Assembly (NCBI RefSeq): GCF_027587195.1
Contig: NZ_JAPDDP010000079.1
Span: forward strand, 1-35,588
Length of the DNA stretch: 35,588 bases
Source of the DNA: Solirubrobacter phytolaccae
GTDB lineage: Bacteria; Actinomycetota; Thermoleophilia; Solirubrobacterales; Solirubrobacteraceae
Direction of reading: 5' to 3'
The position numbers and the translations under genes are program-made. Numbering within the stretch: position 1 is the first letter of the stretch; each line of letters opens with the position of its first letter. This document shows, piece after piece, positions 5,733-13,967 of this stretch. Below the pieces are notes generated by a model, which was given only the letters and a program-made list of their open reading frames with translations, ran no database searches and was not told the DNA's origin.

Positions 5733-8700
5733 CTACGGCTGGGTGGTGCTCAGCGTGAAGGTGAGCGTCTTGCTGTAGACGCCGGCGCGGAGGCCGTCGT
5801 TGCGATCGATCGCCTGCTTGAAGCCGATCGTGGTGACGTCGTTGACGACCGGGCCGGCGTAAGCCTTCGGGAGGCCCGAGACCTGCAGCGGCTTGGTGAG
5901 CGTGAACGTGCCGTTGGCGAGGAAGCCCGGGTCGGACACGGTCAAAGCAGCGTCGCCGGCCGAGGAGGTGACGGTCGCGGTGGTGGTCGTGTCGTACTCG
6001 CGCGTCACGCCCGGGACAAACGTGCCGAAGGTCGGCGCCGTGCCCAGCGCGAGCGCGAGCGTGGCGGCCACGCCGCCGCCGACGATCGTGTCCTGGCCGA
6101 CGTGGCCGACCTGCGTCTGGATGACCTTCGACGTCGTGATCGGGGCGAGCGACTCCGCGCCGGTGTACTCACGCAGCGAATCGACGGTCACGGTCACCGT
6201 CACCTCGCCCGACTTGAGCGCTGTGAACTTGCGCGTCCTCGGGTCGAGGATCGCGGCCTTGCCCGTCGCCTTCGCCGCCGCCACGTCGGTGCCGATGGCC
6301 AGGTTGTCCGACCCGCTCCAGCGGACCGACATCGGGTAGCGCAGCGGGACGACGCGCGAGCCGGACAGCACACCCGTCGGCTGCACGATCGTGCCCTCGA
6401 GCTGCGCGGTGTCGCCGATCCGGACCGCGCCCGGCGCCTGCAGCGTCGCCGACTGCGCGAAGGCGCGCACATCGCCGGTCAGCCACTGCTGCGACGCCTT
6501 CTCGGAGCGGTCGACCGTCCACTTCATCCAGCCCGTGAAGCCGCCGCGGTCCGGCGTGCCGGCCGGCGCCTTGCCACTCGACGGGAGCACGACGTACGGT
6601 ACGCCCTCCTTGCGCGCGACGTTGGCGATCTGCGCGTGCGCGCCGACCATCGCCACGCCCTTGTCGGACGTCTCGCGGAAGTCGGTCAGCAGCTTCTCGA
6701 TCAGCTCGACCTCGGTGCGTTCGGCGAGCTGCGAGGTGTGGAGCTCGCCCGGATCGTTGGTCGGGTGGTGCGCGAACACCAGCACGTTGTCGATCGAGCC
6801 GTCCGTCGCCGCGGACTTCAGCGCCGCGTCGAGCATCGGGAGCTGCGCCCAGCCCGAGCCGCGCAGGCTGCCGAGCGCCGAGTTGAGCAGCACGAAGCGC
6901 GTGCCCTTGTGGTCGAACGTGCGGTACGGAGTGCCGAACTCGACCTTCCAGGCCTCGATCGCCGCGGACTCACGGTCGCCCGGCACGTAGTAGCAAGGCG
7001 TCGTCTGCGGGTTGTCGTCCGGCGCGCCGCCCGCCGGGATCAGGTCGCAGCCGCCCTGCTGCAGGGTGGCGCGGTCGGCGATGTCGCCGTTGAGCACGAT
7101 CAGGTCCGGGTCGGCCGCCCGGGCGTGCTGCACCGCGGCGATCCCGGCCTGGGGCGAGGCGGGCTCGAGGTCCGACAGCGTCGCGAACGACCAGTCACCG
7201 GTCGCCGAGCCGTCAGCCGAGAACAGCGGGTCCTCGACCAGCGCCGGCAGCGGCGGGCTGTCGACCTCGACGGAGGCGTCGAACTCGATCTTGTCGAAGA
7301 TGACCGAGCCGTCCTTCTGCAGGTTCGTGGTCGTCTCGATCACCTGCACCGCGGTGAGGCGGATCGGGAACTTCGTCGTGGCCGGAATCGCCCACGTGTA
7401 GCTGTTCCAGCCCGGCTTGACGTTGTCGGCGAGCGGGCTCGTGGTCGTGCCGGCGCTGTCGACGTAGGAGATCGCGGCGTAGCGCAGCGCCTGCTCGGAC
7501 CACAGGCGCACGCGGACGCGCAGCGGCTGGCCGGGCAGGTTGATCCGCGGCGCTGCGGCCTTGAGCGTGATGCCCTGGTTGCGCTTGGCCTTGTAGGTCA
7601 GCTTGAGCTTGCCGTCCTGCATGGACAGCGTCTGCGCGGACACGTCCGTGCCGAGCGGGGTCCAGCGCGAGAGCTCGTCCGCGTTGTCGAACGTGTGGAC
7701 CGTCGTGGTCGCGATGCCCGTGGTGACCGCAACGCGCGCTTCGAGGCCCGCGGCCTTGGCGATGAGGGTCGTGCCGCCGCCCTTGAGCGGCGTGACCTTC
7801 AGGCCGTCGCCGACGGGCTCGACCTTGATCACCGTCGCGTCGTACTCGAGCTCGAAGTCGGCGGGCTCGATCGGCGCCGAGTAGCCCTGCGCGTCGCGAC
7901 CGACGACCTTGAGCGTCTGCGCGGCGGAGGTGGCGTCGGCGAACGTCAGGCGCGTCGTCGACAGCTCCATCGAGTTGAGCTTGCCGAGCACCTGCACGTC
8001 GGCCTCGCCCGCGGCCATGCCGGAGCCGGCACGGACCTTCAGGATCGTGTTGGCGGCGTCCTCCGGCGCGGTCACGCGACCGTTCGTCGCGCCCAGCCAG
8101 CCGACGTCGCCGACGGCGACCGGCGTCTGATGATCGTCGATGGCCTTGACCTGCAGCGTGCGGTGCAGGCCCGGGAACACGCGTGGCTCCTCGGGCGTGA
8201 GCACGAGCGCCTCGGGCTTGCCGCTGCCGGGGGCGACGAACACGCCGACGCCGTTCGGGTCGTTGCGCTCGCGCCCGTCCGAGGGCGAGTTGCGGACCAG
8301 CGCGGTCTCGTCTCCGAGCGCGCGGGCGACCATCGTGGTCGAGCCGCCGCCGTCGAGGTTGAGCGCGGTCTCGGCGCCGAGCTCGACGAACGTGCGCGCG
8401 AGCTGGCGCAGGGAGACGCCGAGCACCGGCGCCTGGCGGCCGTCGGCGGTGACGAGCAGCAACGTGCGGCCGCCGTTCTTGAAGCCGATCGCCGTGCGCG
8501 GGTTGACGACCGCCTCGAGCTCGGAGTCCGGTCGCGCGACGCCGTTCTGGACCAGGATCTGGCGGCCGCCGATCGAGAACTGCAGGTTGCGCGAGAGCTC
8601 GTTCTTGAGACCGTAGGTGAGCGTCGCGTCGTCGCCGGGGGTGAGCGTGCGAATCGCGTCCGCGGCGGTGTCGTTGCCGACCAGCACGAAGCCGTTCGCC

Positions 8701-9362
8701 GGGATCGCCCCCGAGCCGATGCCGGTCGCGTTGACCGAGACGACCTTGTTGTCGACGACCAGCACCTCGGCCACGTCGGTGGCGTTGGGCAGCGCGCGGG
8801 CGCGGCTGTAGGTGCCCCAGGCCGACGTGAAGGCCTGCATCGTGTTCGCCGGGACGCCGGTGCGGTTCGGCGAGTTCAGCGTCAGGACCTTGTGCGTCGC
8901 GCCCTTGAAGGTCGCGCTCGCCTCGAGCGCCATGTCGACGAGCTGGGCGATGCCGTCCTTGCTCACGCCCACGTGCTTGTCGGGGTTGTTGCGCTCCGTG
9001 CCCTTGAGCAGCGTGCCGCCCATGATCTGGCCGCTGAGCGGGGCGTTGGAGAAGTCGATGTCGAAGTAGTCGCCGTTGACGCCGGCGACGGCACCGGCCT
9101 TGTTGACCATCCCGCTGACCGGCCCGCCGCCAGCGATCGATCCAGTCCACAGGGAGTCGGATTTCACGACCGGATTACCCAGGTCGATCTCCAGGATCTG
9201 GTGGTCGTACCAGCCGTCGGCTTCGACGGTCTTCAGGTGGCGGAGTGTGATCCCGGGCCCGAGGGGCTCCGTCTTGTCGATCAGCGCGAGGTTGTCGGCG
9301 CTCGCGAGCGACGGTGCCAACACCGTCAGCACCGCCGCGAGCGAGAGAGTTCTCTTGAGCAC
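5733..9362 (-). CDS. Secreted phosphodiester glycosidase (NAGPA domain) with degenerate metallophosphatase domain, downstream copy
   Basis: 1209 residues with a Sec signal peptide (MLKRTLSLAAVLTVLAP...ASA, cleavage near 22). Domains: phosphodiester glycosidase/NAGPA (about 25-377; GVNGDYFD, TAIGFKNGGRTLLLVTADG, ALNLDGGGSTTMV), Ig-like linkers (385-550), a jelly-roll, carbohydrate-binding-like region (about 555-697), a calcineurin-like phosphoesterase domain (about 724-935), an Ig-like region (975-1085) and a C-terminal module ending TLTFTLSTTQP. The glycosidase motifs are intact. The phosphoesterase keeps NGD (758-760) and AHHP but has SDLE where the sister has SDIQ and GDRES (795-799) where the sister has GNHES; metal binding is probably lost. 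The family cleaves sugars from phosphodiesters, e.g. of teichoic-type polymers; the substrate here is unknown. GTG start, 66 bp after the sister gene's stop; probably an operon or duplicated unit. Confidence 0.88.
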   Translation of the reverse strand: MLKRTLSLAAVLTVLAPSLASADNLALIDKTEPLGPGITLRHLKTVEADGWYDHQILEIDLGNPVVKSDSLWTGSIAGGGPVSGMVNKAGAVAGVNGDYFDIDFSNAPLSGQIMGGTLLKGTERNNPDKHVGVSKDGIAQLVDMALEASATFKGATHKVLTLNSPNRTGVPANTMQAFTSAWGTYSRARALPNATDVAEVLVVDNKVVSVNATGIGSGAIPANGFVLVGNDTAADAIRTLTPGDDATLTYGLKNELSRNLQFSIGGRQILVQNGVARPDSELEAVVNPRTAIGFKNGGRTLLLVTADGRQAPVLGVSLRQLARTFVELGAETALNLDGGGSTTMVARALGDETALVRNSPSDGRERNDPNGVGVFVAPGSGKPEALVLTPEEPRVFPGLHRTLQVKAIDDHQTPVAVGDVGWLGATNGRVTAPEDAANTILKVRAGSGMAAGEADVQVLGKLNSMELSTTRLTFADATSAAQTLKVVGRDAQGYSAPIEPADFELEYDATVIKVEPVGDGLKVTPLKGGGTTLIAKAAGLEARVAVTTGIATTTVHTFDNADELSRWTPLGTDVSAQTLSMQDGKLKLTYKAKRNQGITLKAAAPRINLPGQPLRVRVRLWSEQALRYAAISYVDSAGTTTSPLADNVKPGWNSYTWAIPATTKFPIRLTAVQVIETTTNLQKDGSVIFDKIEFDASVEVDSPPLPALVEDPLFSADGSATGDWSFATLSDLEPASPQAGIAAVQHARAADPDLIVLNGDIADRATLQQGGCDLIPAGGAPDDNPQTTPCYYVPGDRESAAIEAWKVEFGTPYRTFDHKGTRFVLLNSALGSLRGSGWAQLPMLDAALKSAATDGSIDNVLVFAHHPTNDPGELHTSQLAERTEVELIEKLLTDFRETSDKGVAMVGAHAQIANVARKEGVPYVVLPSSGKAPAGTPDRGGFTGWMKWTVDRSEKASQQWLTGDVRAFAQSATLQAPGAVRIGDTAQLEGTIVQPTGVLSGSRVVPLRYPMSVRWSGSDNLAIGTDVAAAKATGKAAILDPRTRKFTALKSGEVTVTVTVDSLREYTGAESLAPITTSKVIQTQVGHVGQDTIVGGGVAATLALALGTAPTFGTFVPGVTREYDTTTTATVTSSAGDAALTVSDPGFLANGTFTLTKPLQVSGLPKAYAGPVVNDVTTIGFKQAIDRNDGLRAGVYSKTLTFTLSTTQP

Positions 9363-9394
9363 GGGCGCGATCTAAGTGGACCGCCGCGCCCGTG
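9360..9394 (-). promoter_or_regulatory. 10-bp inverted repeat enclosing the GTG start of the downstream copy
   Basis: CACGGGCGCG (9360-9369) and CGCGCCCGTG (9385-9394) are perfectly complementary with a 15-nt loop, and the first three bases are the start codon on the minus strand. If transcribed, the start would be paired. A TTAGAT box also lies 7 nt before the GTG, so leaderless transcription with the repeat acting as DNA operator is the alternative. Confidence 0.4.
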
Positions 9395-9428
9395 CCGTGA
9401 TCAAACGGAAAACGTCAGACAATCAACC

Positions 9429-12400
9429 CTACGGCTGGGTGGTGCTCAGCGTGAACGTGAGCGTCGTGGTGTACGAGCCCGTGCGCAGCGGGTCGTTGGC
9501 GGCGATGTCCTGCTTGAAGCCGATCGTCGCCACGTCGTTGGTGACCGGGCCCGAGTAGGCCTTCGGGAGGCCCGAGACCTGCAGCGGCTTGGCCAGCTTG
9601 AACGCGCCGTTGGTCAGGAAGCCGGGCTCGGAGACCATGAGCGTCGCGTCGCCGGCCGTCGAGACGACGGTCGCGGTCGAGGTCTGCTCGTAGGTCTTCG
9701 TGACGCCCGGGGTGAACGCGCCGAAGCTGACGGGCGCGCCCAGGTTCAGGGCCAGCGTCGCCGGGACGGTGCCGCCGATCGGCGTGTCCGCGCCGACCTT
9801 CGTCACCTGGGTCTTGATCACGCGCGAGGTCGTGATCGGGGCCATCGACTCGGCGCCCGTGTACTCACGCATCGAGTCGACCGTCACCGTGACGGTCACC
9901 TCGCCCGACTTGAGCGCGGTCAGCTTGCGCGTGGCCGGGTCGAGGATCGCGGCCTTGCCGGCGGCCTTCGCGGCGGCCGCATCGGTGCCGATCGCGAGGT
10001 TCTCCGAGCCGCTCCAACGGACCGACATCGGGTAGCGCAGCGGCACGACGCGCGAGCCGGGCAGGACGCCCGACGGCTGCACGATCGAGCCCTCGAGCTG
10101 CGTGGAGTCGCCGACCTCGAGCGCCTCCGGAGCGGTCAGGGTCGCGGACTGCGCGAACGCGCGCACGTCGGCGGTGATCCACTGCTGCGACGCCTTCTCG
10201 GAGCGGTCGACCGTCCAGCGCATCCAGCCGGTGAAGCCGCCACGGTCGGGGGTGCCGTACGGCGCCTTGCCGGAGGACGGCAGGACGATGTACGGGATGC
10301 CCTCGAGGCGGTGCACGTCGGCGATCTGGGCGTGCGAGCCGACCATGGCTGCACCCTTGTCCGACTGCTCGCGGAAGTCCGTGAGGAGCTTCTCGACCAG
10401 CTGCACCTCGGTGCGGTCGGTCAGCTGCGAGGCGTCGGTCTCGGCCGGGTCGTCGACCGGGTGGTGCGCGAACACCATCACGTTGTCGATCGAGCTGTCG
10501 GTCGCGGCCGACTTGAGCGCCGCGTCGAGCATCGGCAGCTGCGCGAAGTCCGACGTGCGCAGGGTGCCTAGCGTCGAGTTCAGCAGGATGAAGCGCGTGC
10601 CCTTGTGGTCGAACGTGCGGTAAGGGGCGCCGAACTCGGCCTTCCAGTTGTCCAGGGTGCCCTGGCCGGAGGCCGTGTAGGACTCGTGGTTGCCCGGCAC
10701 GTAGTAGCAGGGGATCGTGCTCGGGTTGCTGTCCTCGGCGCCGCCGGCCGGGATCAGGTCGCAGCCGCCGGTCTCGAGCGTCGTGCGCGCGAGCTTGAGG
10801 TCGGCCACGCCGCCCTGGTCGGTGATGTCGCCGTTGAGCACGACGAAGTCCGGGTTGGTGGCGCGGATGCGGTTCAGCGCCGCGATGCCGGTCTTGGCCA
10901 GCTCCGGCGAGGCCGCCGTGAACTGGATGTCGGAGAGGGTCGCGAAGGACCAGTCACCCTCGGCCTTGCCGTCGACGGAGAACAGCGGGTCGGGCTCGAG
11001 GTCCGGGATGGCGGGGCTCTCGACCTCGGCCGAGTTGTCGACCTCGAGCTTGTCGAAGATGACGTAGCCGTCCTTCTGGTTGGCCGCGCCGGTCTCGATC
11101 ACCTGGAACGAGGAGAGCTTGAGCGGGAACTTGGCCGTCGACGGCGGCGTCCACTCGTACGTGTTCCAGCCCGGCTTGACGGCCGCGCCGAGGGGCCCGT
11201 AGGCCGTGCCGTTGGCGTCGAAGTAGCCGATGTACGCGTACTGCAGCGCCTGCTCGGAGTACATGCGCAGGCGGATCTTCAGCGGCTGGCCGGGCAGCGT
11301 GACGCGCGTGGCCGCGGTCTTCCAGGCGATGCCCATGTTGCGCTTGCCCTTGTAGGTCAGCTTCAGGCGTCCGTCCTGCATCGACAGCGACTCCGTCGCC
11401 GGGTCGGTGCCGTTCGGGTTCCACAGCGAGAGCTCGTTCTCGTGGTCGAACGTGTACGCCGTGGTGGTGATCACGCCGATCGTGATCGCGAGCTTGATCT
11501 CCTCGCCCGCGGCTTTGGCGACGAGCACGGTGCCGCCGGCCTTCAGCGGCGTGAGCTTGAGCACGTCGCCGTTCTGCTCGATCTTGAGCAGCGACTGGTC
11601 GTAGGAGAGGTCCAGGTCGGCGAGCTCGACCGGGGCGGCGAAGCCCTGGGCGTCGCGGCCCGTGACGCGGAGGTTCTTGGCGTCGGCGGGGGTCGCGTCA
11701 GCGAACGCGAGGCGCGTCGAGGACAACTCGAGCGACTTGAGCTTGCCGAGGACGCGGATGTCCTTCTCGGTCGAGACCGAGCCCGACGTGGCCTTGACCG
11801 TGAGCTTGCCCGCCGCGTCGTCCGGGGCGACGACGCGGCCGTTCGGCGCGCCCGTCCAGGCCACGTCACCGGGAGCGACCGGCGTGTCGTGGTCGTCGAC
11901 GGCCTTGACCGTCAGCGTGCGGCCGAGGCCCGGGAACACGCGCGGCTCCTCGGGGGTGACGATGAGCTCGTCGACCGTGCCGCTGCCGGGCGTGACGAAC
12001 ACGCCGACGCCGTTCGGGTCGTGGCGCTCGAAGCCGTCGGAGGGCGAGTTGCGGACGGTGACGCCCGAGTCGCCGAGCGCGCGGGCGACCATCGTCGTCG
12101 AGCCGCCGCCGTCGAGGTTGAGCGCGGTCTCGGCGCCGAGCTTGACGAACGTGCGCGCCAGCTGGGTGAACGTGACGCCGAGCACGGGCGCCTGGCGACC
12201 GTCGGCCGTGACGAGGAGCATCGTCTTGCCGCCGTCCTTGAAGCCGATCGCCGTGCGCGGGTGGACGCTCGTATCTCGATCGAGCTCCGGCAGCGCCGCG
12301 CCGTCGCGCACGAGCGGCTGGTTGCCGCCCACGCCCCACTGCAGGTTCTTGGCGATGTCGTCCTTGAGGCCGTACGCGAGCGTGACGTCGTCGCCGGGGG

Positions 12401-13124
12401 CGAGCGCGCGGATCGCGGCTGCGGCAGCCTCGCGGCCGACGAGCACGAAGCCGTTGGTGGGGATCTCGCCCGCGCCCGCGCCGGTCGCGTTGACGGAGAC
12501 CACCTTGTTGTCCTGCACCAGGACCTCGGCGACGTCGGTCACACCGAGCAGGCCGCGGTTGCGCGCGTAGGTGCCCCACGCGCTCGTGAAGGCGATCATC
12601 GAGTTCGCCGCGACGCCACCGGGGTTGGCGGCGTTGAGCGTGACGACCTTGTGGCTGGCGCCCTTGAGCGAGGCGCTCGCCTCGAGCGTCAGGTCCACGA
12701 GCCGGCCGATGCCGTCCTTGCCGACGCCCACGTGGTTCCAGCCCGTGCCGCCGTTGGGCGACTTGAGCAGGGTGCCGCCCAGGATCTGACCACCTTCCGC
12801 GGCGGTCGAGTTGCCGATGTCGAAGAAGTCGGCGTTGACGCCGGCGACGGCACCCGCCTTGTTCGCCGACTCGGTGAGCGGGCCGCCGGCCGCGACCGCG
12901 CCCTTCCACAGCGAGTCCGACTTGACCGCCGGGTTGGCGAGGTCGACCGACAGGATCTGGTGGTCGTACCAGCCGGCCGCGTCGACGGTCTTCAGATGAC
13001 GGAGCGAGATCCCCGGTCCGACAGGCTCGGTCTTGTCGATGAGCGCGAGGTCGCCCTGCGCGCTGGCCACGGCCGGCGCGAGCACGGCGAACGCCGCCGC
13101 GAGTGTGAGAGTCCTTTTCAGCAC
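9429..13124 (-). CDS. Secreted phosphodiester glycosidase fused to a calcineurin-like metallophosphatase, upstream copy
   Basis: 1231 residues, Sec signal peptide (MLKRTLTLAAAFAVLAP...ASA). Phosphodiester glycosidase/NAGPA domain about 25-378 with GVNADFFD, TAIGFKDGGKTMLLVTADG and ALNLDGGGSTTMV; Ig-like linkers to 550; a jelly-roll, carbohydrate-binding-like region 555-698; calcineurin-like phosphoesterase about 725-955 with SDIQ (731-734), NGD (764-766), GNHE (811-814), AHHP (886-889) and GSHAQ (929-933); Ig-like region 995-1105; C-terminal module 1110-1231 ending TLTFTLSTTQP. SDIQ is a known variant of the SDxH metal motif, so this copy looks active in both enzymes. One plausible reaction order is removal of a sugar from a phosphodiester and then of the phosphate, outside the cell. 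No phosphate-regulon site was recognised. GTG start; 78 bp separate it from the AIM24 gene upstream. Confidence 0.88.
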   Translation of the reverse strand: MLKRTLTLAAAFAVLAPAVASAQGDLALIDKTEPVGPGISLRHLKTVDAAGWYDHQILSVDLANPAVKSDSLWKGAVAAGGPLTESANKAGAVAGVNADFFDIGNSTAAEGGQILGGTLLKSPNGGTGWNHVGVGKDGIGRLVDLTLEASASLKGASHKVVTLNAANPGGVAANSMIAFTSAWGTYARNRGLLGVTDVAEVLVQDNKVVSVNATGAGAGEIPTNGFVLVGREAAAAAIRALAPGDDVTLAYGLKDDIAKNLQWGVGGNQPLVRDGAALPELDRDTSVHPRTAIGFKDGGKTMLLVTADGRQAPVLGVTFTQLARTFVKLGAETALNLDGGGSTTMVARALGDSGVTVRNSPSDGFERHDPNGVGVFVTPGSGTVDELIVTPEEPRVFPGLGRTLTVKAVDDHDTPVAPGDVAWTGAPNGRVVAPDDAAGKLTVKATSGSVSTEKDIRVLGKLKSLELSSTRLAFADATPADAKNLRVTGRDAQGFAAPVELADLDLSYDQSLLKIEQNGDVLKLTPLKAGGTVLVAKAAGEEIKLAITIGVITTTAYTFDHENELSLWNPNGTDPATESLSMQDGRLKLTYKGKRNMGIAWKTAATRVTLPGQPLKIRLRMYSEQALQYAYIGYFDANGTAYGPLGAAVKPGWNTYEWTPPSTAKFPLKLSSFQVIETGAANQKDGYVIFDKLEVDNSAEVESPAIPDLEPDPLFSVDGKAEGDWSFATLSDIQFTAASPELAKTGIAALNRIRATNPDFVVLNGDITDQGGVADLKLARTTLETGGCDLIPAGGAEDSNPSTIPCYYVPGNHESYTASGQGTLDNWKAEFGAPYRTFDHKGTRFILLNSTLGTLRTSDFAQLPMLDAALKSAATDSSIDNVMVFAHHPVDDPAETDASQLTDRTEVQLVEKLLTDFREQSDKGAAMVGSHAQIADVHRLEGIPYIVLPSSGKAPYGTPDRGGFTGWMRWTVDRSEKASQQWITADVRAFAQSATLTAPEALEVGDSTQLEGSIVQPSGVLPGSRVVPLRYPMSVRWSGSENLAIGTDAAAAKAAGKAAILDPATRKLTALKSGEVTVTVTVDSMREYTGAESMAPITTSRVIKTQVTKVGADTPIGGTVPATLALNLGAPVSFGAFTPGVTKTYEQTSTATVVSTAGDATLMVSEPGFLTNGAFKLAKPLQVSGLPKAYSGPVTNDVATIGFKQDIAANDPLRTGSYTTTLTFTLSTTQP

Positions 13125-13150
13125 GCGGGCGATCCAAACGGACGCCCGCG
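13124..13150 (-). promoter_or_regulatory. Inverted repeat at the GTG start of the upstream copy
   Basis: CGCGGGCG (13124-13131) and CGCCCGCG (13143-13150) form an 8-bp stem with an 11-nt loop; the first base of the GTG start lies in the stem. It corresponds to the 10-bp repeat before the sister gene: the arm at the start codon begins at the same aligned position, while the other arm has shifted. Confidence 0.35.
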
Positions 13151-13171
13151 CGCATCTCGTGATCTGTCCGT

Positions 13172-13197
13172 GAAGCGTTGAGGTCCCTCAACGCTTC
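13172..13197 (-). terminator. Hairpin after the AIM24 gene
   Basis: Perfect 12-bp arms GAAGCGTTGAGG (13172-13183) and CCTCAACGCTTC (13186-13197), with only TC between them, starting 5 nt past the AIM24 stop. No U-tract follows. It separates AIM24 from the glycosidase gene and could also act as a DNA dyad. Confidence 0.55.
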
Positions 13198-13202
13198 CGC
13201 GT

Positions 13203-13916
13203 TTAGGAGTTCAAGAGGCCGCCGAGGCCGCCGCCGCCCTGCTGCGTCTGCTGGGCCGCGCCGAAGACCTGGCCCTCGGACGGCTGCACGAGCACCCAGC
13301 CCTGGCCGGAGAAGGACATCTGGATCGTCTCGCCCGAGCCGCGGCCGATCAGGTTCTTCATCTTGAAGTCGGTGCGGATGCCGGTCTGCACGCCGCTGGA
13401 CCACGTGATCGCGGCCTGCGCGTCGGCGAACGTCGGCGCCGCGGCGACGTTGAGCAGGACGGGCGGGCCGTCGGAGATGATCGCCACCCAGCCCGTGCCG
13501 TGCAGCGCCATGTTGTACATGCCGCCGCCCATCATCCCCGAGGCGCCTTCGACGCGCCGGATGTCCCAATCGATGCCGGAGTCGAACGCGAGCAGGTTCG
13601 GCCCGTTGACCGTGATCATGTCGTTCTCGAGGTAGATCAGGTGGATGTCCTGCGCCTGCTCGGCCAGGAACACCTCGCCGCGACCGGTGACCTTCATGAG
13701 CTGGACGCCCTCGCCGGTCACCGCCTTCTTCAGCATCCGCCCGAGTCCACCGGACCCGGCGTGCTCGAACGTCACGTCCCCCTGGTAGGCGACCATCGAG
13801 CCGAGCTTGGCCTGAATGGTCACCGCCTCGAGGCGCACTTTCAGCAGCTTCGAGTTCTGAAGCGCGAACGCGTCCTGTGACTGGGTCTCATTGAACTGCC
13901 CAAGCGTCGTCTGCAT
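13203..13916 (-). CDS. AIM24 family protein
   Basis: 237 residues from ATG 13916. It matches the AIM24/TIGR00266 family: an all-beta, two-layer fold rich in short repeated strands (LGSMVAYQGDVTFEH, GEGVQLMKVTGRGEVFLAE, then a Gly-rich stretch near GASGMMGGGMYNMALHGTG) and a Gln/Gly-rich tail. Bacterial members have no settled function; the family name comes from a yeast mitochondrial protein. No signal peptide or transmembrane helix is seen. ATG 13916 is preferred over a GTG eight codons upstream because a TAGGCT box lies 8 nt before the ATG. It follows pilT on the same strand with a 51-bp gap and has its own candidate promoter, so co-transcription is not required. Confidence 0.88.
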   Translation of the reverse strand: MQTTLGQFNETQSQDAFALQNSKLLKVRLEAVTIQAKLGSMVAYQGDVTFEHAGSGGLGRMLKKAVTGEGVQLMKVTGRGEVFLAEQAQDIHLIYLENDMITVNGPNLLAFDSGIDWDIRRVEGASGMMGGGMYNMALHGTGWVAIISDGPPVLLNVAAAPTFADAQAAITWSSGVQTGIRTDFKMKNLIGRGSGETIQMSFSGQGWVLVQPSEGQVFGAAQQTQQGGGGLGGLLNS

Positions 13917-13924
13917 GGGGCGCA

Positions 13925-13930
13925 AGCCTA
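13925..13930 (-). promoter_or_regulatory. -10 box TAGGCT for a leaderless AIM24 transcript
   Basis: TAGGCT read on the minus strand (13930-13925), 8 nt before ATG 13916. It matches the TANNNT boxes before several other starts in this window. Confidence 0.45.
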
Positions 13931-13967
13931 AGCGACTCACGACCCCGTGCGTGGCGGGTAACCGTAC

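Larger units (their letters stand above)
5733..13124 (-). repeat. Tandem gene duplication (two paralogues of about 1,200 codons)
   Basis: Genes 9429-13124 and 5733-9362 align along their whole length, from signal peptide to the shared last residues TLTFTLSTTQP, with only small gaps (1231 versus 1209 residues). Most of the length difference lies in the phosphoesterase domain. The 43 nt ending at each GTG (9360-9402 and 13122-13164) also align without gaps at 32 of 43 positions, so the duplication included upstream DNA. Confidence 0.9.

Noticed and set aside
5688-10571. Very long open plus-strand frame (over 1,600 codons) antisense to the paralogue pair
   Set aside because: Its translation is Arg/Val/Asp/Gly-rich without domains, and it crosses the gap between two clear minus-strand genes. 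It mirrors codon bias of the opposite strand.
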